This document shows positions 36,093 through 43,653 of a stretch of 64,000 nt of DNA, in pieces. Numbering within the stretch: the first letter of the stretch is position 1; every line of letters starts with the position of its first letter. The stretch comes from Flavobacterium lutivivi (GTDB lineage Bacteria; Bacteroidota; Bacteroidia; Flavobacteriales; Flavobacteriaceae). Location of the stretch: positions 60,956-124,955 of the forward strand of contig NZ_BMIM01000008.1 in assembly GCF_014642275.1 (NCBI RefSeq), written 5' to 3'. The notes beneath the pieces were generated by a model that was not told the DNA's origin, did not search any database, and saw only the letters and a list, made by a program, of their open reading frames with translations. The translations under genes and the position numbers were made by a program.

Positions 36093-36745
36093 ATAAATGG
36101 TTCAGTGAGTTTATACTTAAATGAAAACAAAACCAATCCTACCTTTGATTTTATATTGAATTTTTCAAAAAGCGATGCTCTATGAACTTCTATAGACTTC
36201 ACAGAAAGTTTCATGATATCAGCCATTTGTTCATAGGTCAACTCTCTTTCGTCGCAAACAAGAGTTAAAAACTCGAGTTCTCTTGTTGATAAATCAAAAT
36301 GTGAAGGGTTAATTTCCTCTTTTACATCATAATTTCTTATACGTTTTAATATTTCGGAAATGTTGTTATAGCCAATGGTTACAATATTATCTATGGCAAA
36401 TTTCAAATCATGAGCGGAACAATTTTTATGTAGAAAACCTCTTGCTCCATGATGATAGGCACTGTTGATAATATGTTCGTCAAAATGTTGAGTAAGAAGC
36501 AAAACCCTATATTCTTCCTCTCTTTTTTCTAATTCTTGTAAAACTTCAATCCCGTTTTTATGAGGCATTGAGTAGTCAAGAATATATATATCGGGTTTTT
36601 TTTCTAAAGGTAAAGCGTTTAGAAATTCATCGCCATCATTGAATTCATAAATGATTTGATAAGTATTCATTTTCATCAAGAGTTCTTTCAAACCTTGTCT
36701 AACGATAGCATGGTCATCAATCAAGCAAACAGTGGTTAGTTCCAT
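36089..36745 (-). CDS. NarL/FixJ-type response regulator
   Basis: A two-component regulator of 218 residues. The receiver domain has the acidic pair D10-D11 and phosphoacceptor D57 (IYILDYSMPHKNG), and the C-terminal LuxR-type helix-turn-helix is LSTRELEFLTLVCDERELTYEQMADIMKLSVKSIEVHRASL. The sensor kinase starts 2 bp upstream. The palindromes at 38914-39026, three genes upstream, are attractive target sites because LuxR-type regulators bind such dyads. The signal is unknown. Confidence 0.92.
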   Translation of the reverse strand: MELTTVCLIDDHAIVRQGLKELLMKMNTYQIIYEFNDGDEFLNALPLEKKPDIYILDYSMPHKNGIEVLQELEKREEEYRVLLLTQHFDEHIINSAYHHGARGFLHKNCSAHDLKFAIDNIVTIGYNNISEILKRIRNYDVKEEINPSHFDLSTRELEFLTLVCDERELTYEQMADIMKLSVKSIEVHRASLFEKFNIKSKVGLVLFSFKYKLTEPFI

Positions 36746-36747
36746 AA

Positions 36748-37518
36748 TTAGTTGTCTTTTTCTTTGATAATTACTTTTGTTCCAAAATCATTTTTTGAAA
36801 TTATTTCTGCCTGATAACCAATCATTTCAGCACGTGAAATAATTGAATGTAATCCCATAGAAGAATTGCTTTTATTTTCACTCAAGTCAAAACCTTTTCC
36901 ATTATCTGAAATCTGCATTTCAAATTTTGGGTTCGTTATTAAATGTACCACAATTTCTTTTGCTTTTGAATGTTTCAAAGAATTATTAAGTACTTCTTGA
37001 AAAATTCTGTAGAGGAAAATTTTTTCTTCGTTTGAAAATATTTTTTTCTCTTTTTCTTCTACCGTAAAACCAATGTTGATTTTGATGTTTTTTCTAATGT
37101 TTTGAATTTCGTTTTGTAGAAAAGAGATAAAATCATCTTTGGTTATAGATATATTGTTGAGCGAATGACTTAGGTTTCTAATACTTTTAGAAAGTTTACT
37201 CACAGATTCTGATATTGGTTCAAGTTTTTCTTGATAATCTGGATTATCGAGTTTTAAATTCTCGAGTTGAAAATTGATGAAAGTGAGTTGTTGCCCTGCG
37301 TCATCATGAAGTTCATGTGAAACATTTTGAAGTGTTTGTTCTTGAGTTTCAAGAACTATTTTGGTCATTGTTTTTTGAAAATCAATATCTTTTTGATACA
37401 ATTCTTTGGTGTATTTTTTGTTTTTTTCAATATAAACCTTAATTAGAATGCCGCAAAAAACTACAATCAAACTAATAAAAATTAAACTGATAATGATGCC
37501 AAATGCTATATTATGCAT
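36748..37518 (-). CDS. Sensor histidine kinase (HisKA_3 type)
   Basis: One N-terminal helix (IAFGIIISLIFISLIVVFCGILI), a short linker, then the HisKA_3 box with His71 in VSHELHDDAGQQL. The ATPase domain has the N box NNSLKHSKAKEIVV, G1 ISDNGKGFD and G2 SSMGLHSIISRAE. There is no extracellular sensor domain, so sensing may come from the adjacent multi-pass protein, whose gene it overlaps by 8 bp. It pairs with the NarL-type regulator 2 bp downstream. Confidence 0.92.
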   Translation of the reverse strand: MHNIAFGIIISLIFISLIVVFCGILIKVYIEKNKKYTKELYQKDIDFQKTMTKIVLETQEQTLQNVSHELHDDAGQQLTFINFQLENLKLDNPDYQEKLEPISESVSKLSKSIRNLSHSLNNISITKDDFISFLQNEIQNIRKNIKINIGFTVEEKEKKIFSNEEKIFLYRIFQEVLNNSLKHSKAKEIVVHLITNPKFEMQISDNGKGFDLSENKSNSSMGLHSIISRAEMIGYQAEIISKNDFGTKVIIKEKDN

Positions 37519-38131
37519 GATCTTTTTTTTCTTTGATGATGTAAATGTTTAATAAACTATAATAGATAATATTCACAAATATTATGATGAAACTATATAA
37601 AGTTATGTCTCCAAAGACAATTGTTTTTATCAACTTTATCGAGTTAAATCCAAAAAGAATGCTTAATCCAAAAAAGAAAATAATAGGTGAGGAAATCAAA
37701 ATAAAATGATTGGATTTAAAAAAGTCAATTCGCTCGGAGTTTAAATTTTTAGAACTCAAGATAATAAATATTATTAAGTACAATAATGCACCAACAATCA
37801 TTATTATTTTATTGAAAAAGTTTGTTGGGTCAATAAAACCATACATTATTACTGAGAATATAATATAGCTACCAATTATTTTTTTCTGATATGAAAGGTC
37901 ATCTTTTAGTAATATTTTTAGCCAGAAAGAATTATGGACAATAAAACTAAAATTGTAAAGATACCAAAGGGTAATATTGTTGTATGACAATATTTTGGAA
38001 ACAATTTCTGTGAAAGCACATATGCTCAATATCCAAAACAAATCTCTAGTGTCAGTGTTTATTATTCTGATTTTCAGGTATAAATAATGTATATAGGTTA
38101 ATATTACGACAAAGAAAATTATATTAGACAT
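37511..38131 (-). CDS. Multi-pass membrane protein of the two-component locus
   Basis: A 206-residue protein with about six or seven hydrophobic helices (SNIIFFVVILTYIHYLYL, FWILSICAFTEIVSKIL, WYLYNFSFIVHNSFWLKILL and so on) and short loops. It has no enzyme motif I recognise. It overlaps the kinase by 8 bp and lies 11 bp downstream of the secreted protein gene. It is a candidate membrane sensor or partner for the kinase, which lacks its own sensor domain; this is inference. Confidence 0.75.
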   Translation of the reverse strand: MSNIIFFVVILTYIHYLYLKIRIINTDTRDLFWILSICAFTEIVSKILSYNNITLWYLYNFSFIVHNSFWLKILLKDDLSYQKKIIGSYIIFSVIMYGFIDPTNFFNKIIMIVGALLYLIIFIILSSKNLNSERIDFFKSNHFILISSPIIFFFGLSILFGFNSIKLIKTIVFGDITLYSFIIIFVNIIYYSLLNIYIIKEKKDHA

Positions 38132-38142
38132 GATGTGAATTA

Positions 38143-38853
38143 TTAAATTCCTGTTGATGGTTCGCCTGAAAAATCATAAATATACTCTTTTCCGTCAAAA
38201 GTGACCATTAAGTAAGTTTCTGTTTTTCCGCTAGTAACAAAATAAATAAATTTAAGAAAACAATTTCTGTAATCACTTGGTTGTAAACCAATTTTTTTTG
38301 CAATGCTTCTGATAAAGGGAACAGAAAAATTGCTATTGTTCTCCGAAAATTGCTCAAGATTGAGTTCTACTTCTTTGTTTATATTTTGCTTTAAAACAAT
38401 GTATCTATCATATTTATAAGTGTCAAAATCTGGAATTAAGTTTCGTAATTCATCATAAGTGTATCCAAAAAAGTTCTTTTTAATTACTTCATTGTTCAAT
38501 GAATTTAATAAGTCGCTGTAATTGTTTGTACTTGGATTAACATAATGACATTTTTCTATATAAGAATAAGAGTCATCAAAACAAATCAGACTTTGATTTG
38601 TATTCAACCATTCATAAACCTTTTGATTTTGATTTACATTTTCAATGTCAATATATAGTAGATTGGTGCAGCAATTAGTTCCAAGGCAAGCTTCAGGATT
38701 AGAATTACTGCAAATAAAGCTAGCATTTTGATTTCTCCAGCTCGAATTAGTTCTATCGTAATCAATTACAATAATCCTTCCAAGAGTATTGCAAGCAGGT
38801 TGAGCGAAAGAAAAAATACTACATAACAGAATTAGAGGGATAATAGTTTTCAT
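38143..38853 (-). CDS. Cys-rich secreted protein of unknown function
   Basis: The chosen ATG (38851-38853) gives the signal peptide MKTIIPLILLCSIFSFAQ; the frame is open 13 codons further, but that start would fall on a promoter-like CAAAGGTC. The mature protein (about 218 residues) has eight cysteines, including ACLGTNCCTN, suggesting disulfides. No T9SS tail or known domain is seen. It is the first gene of the leftward secreted-membrane-kinase-regulator operon and adjoins the TAGGG palindromes. It could be an accessory signal protein or a target of the regulator. Confidence 0.72.
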   Translation of the reverse strand: MKTIIPLILLCSIFSFAQPACNTLGRIIVIDYDRTNSSWRNQNASFICSNSNPEACLGTNCCTNLLYIDIENVNQNQKVYEWLNTNQSLICFDDSYSYIEKCHYVNPSTNNYSDLLNSLNNEVIKKNFFGYTYDELRNLIPDFDTYKYDRYIVLKQNINKEVELNLEQFSENNSNFSVPFIRSIAKKIGLQPSDYRNCFLKFIYFVTSGKTETYLMVTFDGKEYIYDFSGEPSTGI

Positions 38854-38913
38854 AATTGATTTGTTTTTTGGTTGGTTTACTACAAAGGTCAACTAATATT
38901 AACTATTGTTCAA

Positions 38914-38927
38914 TAGGGGAAACCCTA
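38914..38927. promoter_or_regulatory. Palindrome TAGGG-N4-CCCTA, copy 1
   Basis: TAGGG-gaaa-CCCTA, 61 bp upstream of the secreted-protein ATG. It has the same architecture as copies at 38935-38948 and 39010-39023. Confidence 0.65.
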
Positions 38928-38934
38928 ACTTGAA

Positions 38935-38948
38935 TAGGGTTTTCCCTA
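38935..38948. promoter_or_regulatory. Palindrome TAGGG-N4-CCCTA, copy 2
   Basis: TAGGG-tttt-CCCTA, exactly 21 bp (two helical turns) from copy 1, so two bound dimers would lie on the same DNA face. Confidence 0.65.
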
Positions 38949-38987
38949 AAATATAATTCCTACAAAAAAATGATTTCTTAGTTCAAT

Positions 38988-39001
38988 TAGGGAAAATCTT
39001 C
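38988..39001. promoter_or_regulatory. Degenerate copy of the TAGGG dyad
   Basis: TAGGG-aaaa-TCTTC keeps the left half-site only. A further half-site, TAGGG, is at 39076-39080. Confidence 0.4.
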
Positions 39002-39006
39002 TGAAA

Positions 39007-39026
39007 AATTAGGGATTCCCCTAATT
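39007..39026. promoter_or_regulatory. Extended palindrome TAGGG-N4-CCCTA, copy 3
   Basis: AATTAGGG-attc-CCCTAATT is a perfect 8+8 bp dyad whose core (39010-39023) has the same TAGGG-N4-CCCTA form. It lies about 75 bp before the rightward small membrane protein gene. Confidence 0.65.
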
Positions 39027-39099
39027 GATATAAATGAAGATTGAAATAATTTTGACCTATGCAATCAAAAGTAAATAGGGTATAATTTAAAATAGAATA

Positions 39100-39282
39100 A
39101 TGATGCTGAATACAAATATACATACCTATCACAAAAGCAAATCATCATTGAAAGCTGCTGAAAAGGAAATTGAAGATTTTCAAAAGCAATCAGCTGATTT
39201 CGATAAATGGATGCTCAAAGTACTTATTATAACCATTATGCTGTCTTTGGTTTTTGTCTCTTATTTGATTGTTAATTTATAA
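39100..39282 (+). CDS. Small single-pass membrane protein
   Basis: A 60-residue reading frame with a charged N-terminal helix (SSLKAAEKEIEDFQKQSADFDKWML) and one C-terminal membrane helix (VLIITIMLSLVFVSYLIV). ATG codons occur at 39100 and 39103. It has no recognised family. It lies directly right of the TAGGG palindromes and left of the candidate RNA, and is divergent from the two-component operon. I favour it being real because the membrane segment is well formed, but it is short. Confidence 0.5.
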   Translation: MMLNTNIHTYHKSKSSLKAAEKEIEDFQKQSADFDKWMLKVLIITIMLSLVFVSYLIVNL

Positions 39283-39331
39283 ATGAACATTAACAAGGTT
39301 ATAAACTCATAAATAATTAGTTAGTTATTTA

Positions 39332-39421
39332 AAAAAAAGTTTCCGTCGATTAGATAAATCCATCATCTAAATTAACTCAGGTTTTTGTGGTATTCTTCCT
39401 GAACAGACGGAAATTTTTTTT
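39332..39421 (+). ncRNA. Candidate structured RNA (three-way junction)
   Basis: A 16-bp closing stem pairs 39332-39347 with 39406-39421 (core TTTCCGTC/GACGGAAA, one G-T). Its 58-nt interior can form two more hairpins: TTAGAT/ATCTAA (39350-39355 with 39365-39370) and TCAGG/CCTGA (39377-39381 with 39398-39402). The terminal A/T runs could also make it a long-armed intrinsic terminator. It lies between the small membrane protein gene and the persulfide dioxygenase gene. The strand is uncertain. Confidence 0.45.
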
Positions 39422-39536
39422 AAACAAAAATTACTTCTTTTTTCCATCTCACTACAAGTTTCTGAGATTTTCAAACTAATTAAATTCTAAAAGTTAAGAT
39501 TGTAACAAAAGGTACACAGAAATATTTTTTTCCTTT

Positions 39537-39544
39537 TACCTTTG
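39537..39544 (+). promoter_or_regulatory. -7 promoter element for persulfide operon
   Basis: TACCTTTG matches TAnnTTTG 23 bp before the dioxygenase ATG. No -33 at normal spacing is evident. Confidence 0.5.
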
Positions 39545-39567
39545 TTTTAATTAATAATTAATTAGGT

Positions 39568-40974
39568 ATGAAAATAGAACAAATATATACAGGTTGTTTG
39601 GCACAAGGTGCTTACTATATTGAAAGCAATGGCGAAGTAGCTATAATAGATCCTTTACGAGAAGTTCAACCCTATATAGACAAAGCAAACGCTGACAATG
39701 CAACAATCAAATATATATTCGAAACACACTTTCATGCAGATTTTGTTAGCGGTCATGTAACTTTATCTGAAAAAACAGGAGCACCAATTATTTATGGCCC
39801 AATGGCTAATCCTTCATTCAAAGCACATATTGCTACAGATGGTGAAATATTTAAACTAGGTGATATCACCATAACATTGCTCCATACACCTGGGCATACA
39901 ATGGAAAGTTCTTGTTATTTACTAAAAGATAACGAAGGAAAAGATTATGCATTGTTTAGTGGTGATACATTATTTCTTGGTGATGTTGGAAGACCAGATT
40001 TAGCTCAAAAAGCTGCCGATATGACACAAGAACAATTGGCTGGAATATTATTTGAAAGTTTACGCTCAAAAATAATGACCTTACCCGATGATGTAATTGT
40101 TTATCCTGCGCATGGCGCTGGAAGTGCTTGTGGAAAAAATTTAAGCAAAGAAACTGTTGGAAGTATCGGTCAGCAAAAGGAAACAAACTATGCCTTGAGA
40201 GCTGATATGAGCAAAGAAGAATTCATAAAAGAAGTTACAGATGGTTTACTACCTCCACCAGCTTATTTCCCAATGAACGTAAAAATGAACAAAGAAGGTT
40301 ATGCAAATGTGGAAGAAATTATTAGTAATGCAAAACCTTTTAATCCAGATACTTTCGAGTTAATAGCCAACGAAACAGATGCTTTGATTCTTGATGTTCG
40401 TCATCAAGATGAATTTGAAAAAGGACATGTTCCTAAATCAATTTTTATTGGTCTTGATGGAGGTTTTGCTCCTTGGGTTGGCGCTTTAATTCTAGACATA
40501 AAACAACCAATATTACTTGTAACGCCATCGGGTAGAGAAGAAGAAGCTATAAAACGACTTGCCAGAGTTGGCTATGACAATACGATTGGCTATTTAGATG
40601 GAAGTTTTACAGCTTGGAAAAATGCTGGCAAAGAGTACGATACCGTTGAGTCAGTTTCAGCATCACAACTAGAAATTGAGCTCAACCAAAAAGCAAAAGT
40701 GTTTGATGTTCGCAAACCCGGTGAGTACATAGCTGAGCATATAATAGATGTGCCATCAACACCATTGGATTTTATTAATGATTATTTATCAGAATTTCCA
40801 AAACAAGAAAAATTTTTCTTGCACTGCGCTGGTGGTTATCGTTCAATGATTGCAGCTTCAATATTGAAAGCCAGAGGATTTCATAATGTAGTGAATGTTT
40901 TAGGAGGTTTTTCGGCAATAAAAAATACAAGCATAAAAACATCTAATTATGTTTGTCCTTCAACACTGAAATAA
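39568..40974 (+). CDS. Metallo-beta-lactamase/rhodanese fusion (persulfide dioxygenase-sulfurtransferase type)
   Basis: Residues 1-240 form an ETHE1-like metallo-beta-lactamase domain, with THFHADFVSGH, HTPGHTMESSCYLL, LFSGDTLFLGDVGRPDL and YPAHGAGSACG supplying the iron ligands. Two rhodanese domains follow. The first (about 270-350) has threonine where the catalytic cysteine should be (LLVTPSGRE); the second (about 375-465) keeps it in LHCAGGYRSMIAA. The protein probably oxidises persulfides and transfers sulfur during sulfide detoxification. The downstream genes overlap or follow closely. Confidence 0.88.
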   Translation: MKIEQIYTGCLAQGAYYIESNGEVAIIDPLREVQPYIDKANADNATIKYIFETHFHADFVSGHVTLSEKTGAPIIYGPMANPSFKAHIATDGEIFKLGDITITLLHTPGHTMESSCYLLKDNEGKDYALFSGDTLFLGDVGRPDLAQKAADMTQEQLAGILFESLRSKIMTLPDDVIVYPAHGAGSACGKNLSKETVGSIGQQKETNYALRADMSKEEFIKEVTDGLLPPPAYFPMNVKMNKEGYANVEEIISNAKPFNPDTFELIANETDALILDVRHQDEFEKGHVPKSIFIGLDGGFAPWVGALILDIKQPILLVTPSGREEEAIKRLARVGYDNTIGYLDGSFTAWKNAGKEYDTVESVSASQLEIELNQKAKVFDVRKPGEYIAEHIIDVPSTPLDFINDYLSEFPKQEKFFLHCAGGYRSMIAASILKARGFHNVVNVLGGFSAIKNTSIKTSNYVCPSTLK

Positions 40975-41168
40975 TGAAAAATGTTATGCATAATTGGAGT
41001 TTTATCAGACTATTTAGATTAGCTATGGCAATCTTTTTAGTTTTTAATGCCTATGAAACACGTCAATGGTGGTTTGCTTTGTTTGGATTGTTTTTTTTGG
41101 TGCAAGCCATTTTTAATTTAGGTTGTGGACAAAACGGTTGTAATATAGATTATGATAAAAATAAATAG
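40974..41168 (+). CDS. DUF2892-like small membrane protein
   Basis: The ATG overlaps the upstream stop (TAATG), giving 64 residues with two hydrophobic segments (FIRLFRLAMAIFLVFNAY and WWFALFGLFFLVQAIFNL) and a C-terminal GCGQNGCNID with two cysteines. This matches the membrane domain of YgaP-type sulfurtransferases (DUF2892), here a separate protein. The context suggests a thiol or persulfide carrier at the membrane, which is inference. Confidence 0.8.
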   Translation: MKNVMHNWSFIRLFRLAMAIFLVFNAYETRQWWFALFGLFFLVQAIFNLGCGQNGCNIDYDKNK

Positions 41169-41170
41169 CT

Positions 41171-41473
41171 ATGAACAATACTTTTCAAGATATTATTGAT
41201 TCAGAAAAGCCCGTGCTGATTGATTTTTTTGCAACTTGGTGTGGACCATGTCAGATGTTAGGACCAATTTTAAAACAAGTCAAAGATAGTCTTGGCGATA
41301 GAGTTTCCATAATAAAAATTGATGTTGATAAAAATCAAGAACTAGCATCCATGCATAATGTTCGTGGAGTTCCGACAATGATGTTGTATCAACGTGGCGA
41401 ACAACTTTGGCGACAATCAGGCGTATTATCTAAAGAAGAAATTATCAAAGTTATTTTGGATAAAACGAATTAA
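41171..41473 (+). CDS. Thioredoxin
   Basis: A 100-residue classical thioredoxin with C24-GP-C27 in FFATWCGPCQMLGP and the cis-proline loop VRGVPTMMLY. There is no signal peptide. It is 2 bp after the DUF2892-like gene and probably serves as reductant for the sulfurtransferase module. Confidence 0.93.
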   Translation: MNNTFQDIIDSEKPVLIDFFATWCGPCQMLGPILKQVKDSLGDRVSIIKIDVDKNQELASMHNVRGVPTMMLYQRGEQLWRQSGVLSKEEIIKVILDKTN

Positions 41474-41580
41474 TTAAAATTATTTCTGGAACTCAATCGT
41501 AGAAATATTTTCATAAAAAATAGATATATTTGGTAACAATTTTTTAAAAAATCGAACTAATTGTTATTAAAATATAAATT

Positions 41581-43617
41581 ATGAATAAATATAAATTCAC
41601 CCTAACCATTTTGTTGGCATTTCTGGTTTTCTCATGCGCCAAAAAAGAAATTAATCAACCTGATCCACTTGTAACCAATAGAGATACAACTATCAATCCT
41701 GCTGATGATTTCTTTATGTATGCTAATGGTGGTTGGTTCAAAAAGAACCCAATTCCAAATTCTGAAAATAGTAACGGTATTTTTAGAACCATAAATGATA
41801 CGGTTAATGCTCAAATAAAGCAAATTTGTGAAAAGTCAGCCGAAGTCTCTAATCCTGTGCTAGGAAGCAATGAGCAGAAAATAGGCGATTTTTATGCTTC
41901 GGGTATGGATACTTTAGCCATAGAGAAAAAAGGTATTGCACCATTAAAACCTTACTTTGATAAAATTAACAGCGTAACAGATACTAAAACATTAGTAAAT
42001 ACAATTGGTTATTTACATACCATTGGTTGTGCTCCAGCATTCTCGTTTTACATAGGTCAAGACGATAAGAATAGTGAGAAAAATGCCTTAATGCTTTCGC
42101 AAGGAGGATTGGGGCTAGGAAGCAGAGACTATTATTTTAATACTGACAAAGAAACAGAAAATATCAGAAAAGAGTATGTGAAACATATTCAAGCCATTTT
42201 TGAATTAACGGGTACCGATAAGTCAACAGCTCAAAAAGATGCTTCATTGGTAATGAAACTAGAAACGGAACTGGCAAAAAATTCTAGAAAGCTTGAAGCA
42301 CTTCGTGATCCTCAAAAAAATTACAATAAATTTTCTATTGCACAGTTTAAAACCCAAACACCAGATATTGATTGGAATTCGGTTATGACCAGTTTATTGG
42401 TAAAAAATCCAGATTCAGTAATTGTAGGACAACCTGAGTTTTATGTAGCGCTTAACAAAATGATTAAATCATATTCTGTAGAAGACTGGAAAGTTTACCT
42501 AAAATGGGATTTAATCAACACCTATGCTTCCTACATGAACAACGCAATAGAAAAGCAAAATTTCTACTTTTTTGGAACAGTAATGGGTGGAGTAAAAGAA
42601 CAAAAACCTCGTTGGAAAAGAATAGTTGAACAAACAAATGGTTCACTAGGAGAACTTATTGGTCAGGTTTATGTAAAAGAATATTTGCCCAAAGGTTCCA
42701 AAGAAAAGCTACTCGAAATTGGAAATAATATTAGAGATGTTTATGCAGAGCACATAAAAAAACTAGATTGGATGAGTGATGCAACAAAGAAAAAAGCGTT
42801 GCATAAACTAAGCAAAATAGTAATGAAGGTTGGTTATCCGGATAAATGGAAAGACATGTCTGCTGTTAGTATAAAACGAAATGCATACTGCGAAAATGTG
42901 ATAGCTACCAATAAATGGGCATACAATGATATGATAAATAAATTTGGTAAACCAGTAGATAGAACAGAATGGGGAATGTATCCACAAACATACAATGCAT
43001 ATTATAGCCCAAGTAATAATGAAATATGTGTTCCCGGATGTAATATAATTGTACCTGGTTTTGAAGGTAGAATGCCAGATGATGCAGTTCTTTATGGAAT
43101 TATAGGAGGTTCGACTTTTGGTCACGAAATTACTCATGGATTTGATGATCAAGGAAGTCAGTATGACGAAAAAGGAAATTTGAACAATTGGTGGACAGAA
43201 GAGGACTTAAAAAAGTTTAAAGAAAAAACGAAATTGATTGTTGAACAGTTCAATGAATATGAAGCATTACCTGGAAAATTTGTTAATGGCGATGCAACTC
43301 AAGGAGAAAACATTGCAGATTTAGGTGGTGTGGTAATGGGTTATGAAGCTTTCAAGAAAACTAAGCAATACAAAGAGAATGAAAAAATAGCAGGATTAAC
43401 ACCAGATCAAAGGTTCTTCTTAGCTTATGGATATGCTTGGATGGTGAATATAAAAACGGAGTCGTTGGCTCAACAATTGTTAGTTGACGTTCATTCGCCT
43501 GCCAAGTATAGAATAAATGGTCCGCTGGCTAATATTCCTGAGTTTTATAAAACTTTTAATGTGAAGCAAGGAAACAAGATGTATAGAGCCAAGGAAAAGC
43601 AAATCACAATTTGGTAA
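41581..43617 (+). CDS. M13-family metallopeptidase (PepO-like) lipoprotein
   Basis: A zinc endopeptidase of the neprilysin family. LLAFLVFSCAKKE supplies a lipobox (Cys19). The N-terminal M13 domain begins PADDFFMYANGGWFKKNPIP. The catalytic domain has HEITH (about 516) in FGHEITHGFDDQG, the third ligand in ENIADLGG, and the C-terminal HSPAKYRINGPLANIPEFYKTF. At 678 residues it is complete. It is probably periplasmic or outer-membrane anchored and degrades peptides. Confidence 0.93.
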   Translation: MNKYKFTLTILLAFLVFSCAKKEINQPDPLVTNRDTTINPADDFFMYANGGWFKKNPIPNSENSNGIFRTINDTVNAQIKQICEKSAEVSNPVLGSNEQKIGDFYASGMDTLAIEKKGIAPLKPYFDKINSVTDTKTLVNTIGYLHTIGCAPAFSFYIGQDDKNSEKNALMLSQGGLGLGSRDYYFNTDKETENIRKEYVKHIQAIFELTGTDKSTAQKDASLVMKLETELAKNSRKLEALRDPQKNYNKFSIAQFKTQTPDIDWNSVMTSLLVKNPDSVIVGQPEFYVALNKMIKSYSVEDWKVYLKWDLINTYASYMNNAIEKQNFYFFGTVMGGVKEQKPRWKRIVEQTNGSLGELIGQVYVKEYLPKGSKEKLLEIGNNIRDVYAEHIKKLDWMSDATKKKALHKLSKIVMKVGYPDKWKDMSAVSIKRNAYCENVIATNKWAYNDMINKFGKPVDRTEWGMYPQTYNAYYSPSNNEICVPGCNIIVPGFEGRMPDDAVLYGIIGGSTFGHEITHGFDDQGSQYDEKGNLNNWWTEEDLKKFKEKTKLIVEQFNEYEALPGKFVNGDATQGENIADLGGVVMGYEAFKKTKQYKENEKIAGLTPDQRFFLAYGYAWMVNIKTESLAQQLLVDVHSPAKYRINGPLANIPEFYKTFNVKQGNKMYRAKEKQITIW

Positions 43618-43621
43618 TAAG

Positions 43622-43653
43622 AAAATCCCTTTCATTTTGAAAGGGATTTTTTT
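43622..43653. terminator. Bidirectional terminator, M13 peptidase/SOD
   Basis: The arms AAAATCCCTTTCA and TGAAAGGGATTTT, with a 3-nt loop, lie between convergent genes. Confidence 0.87.
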
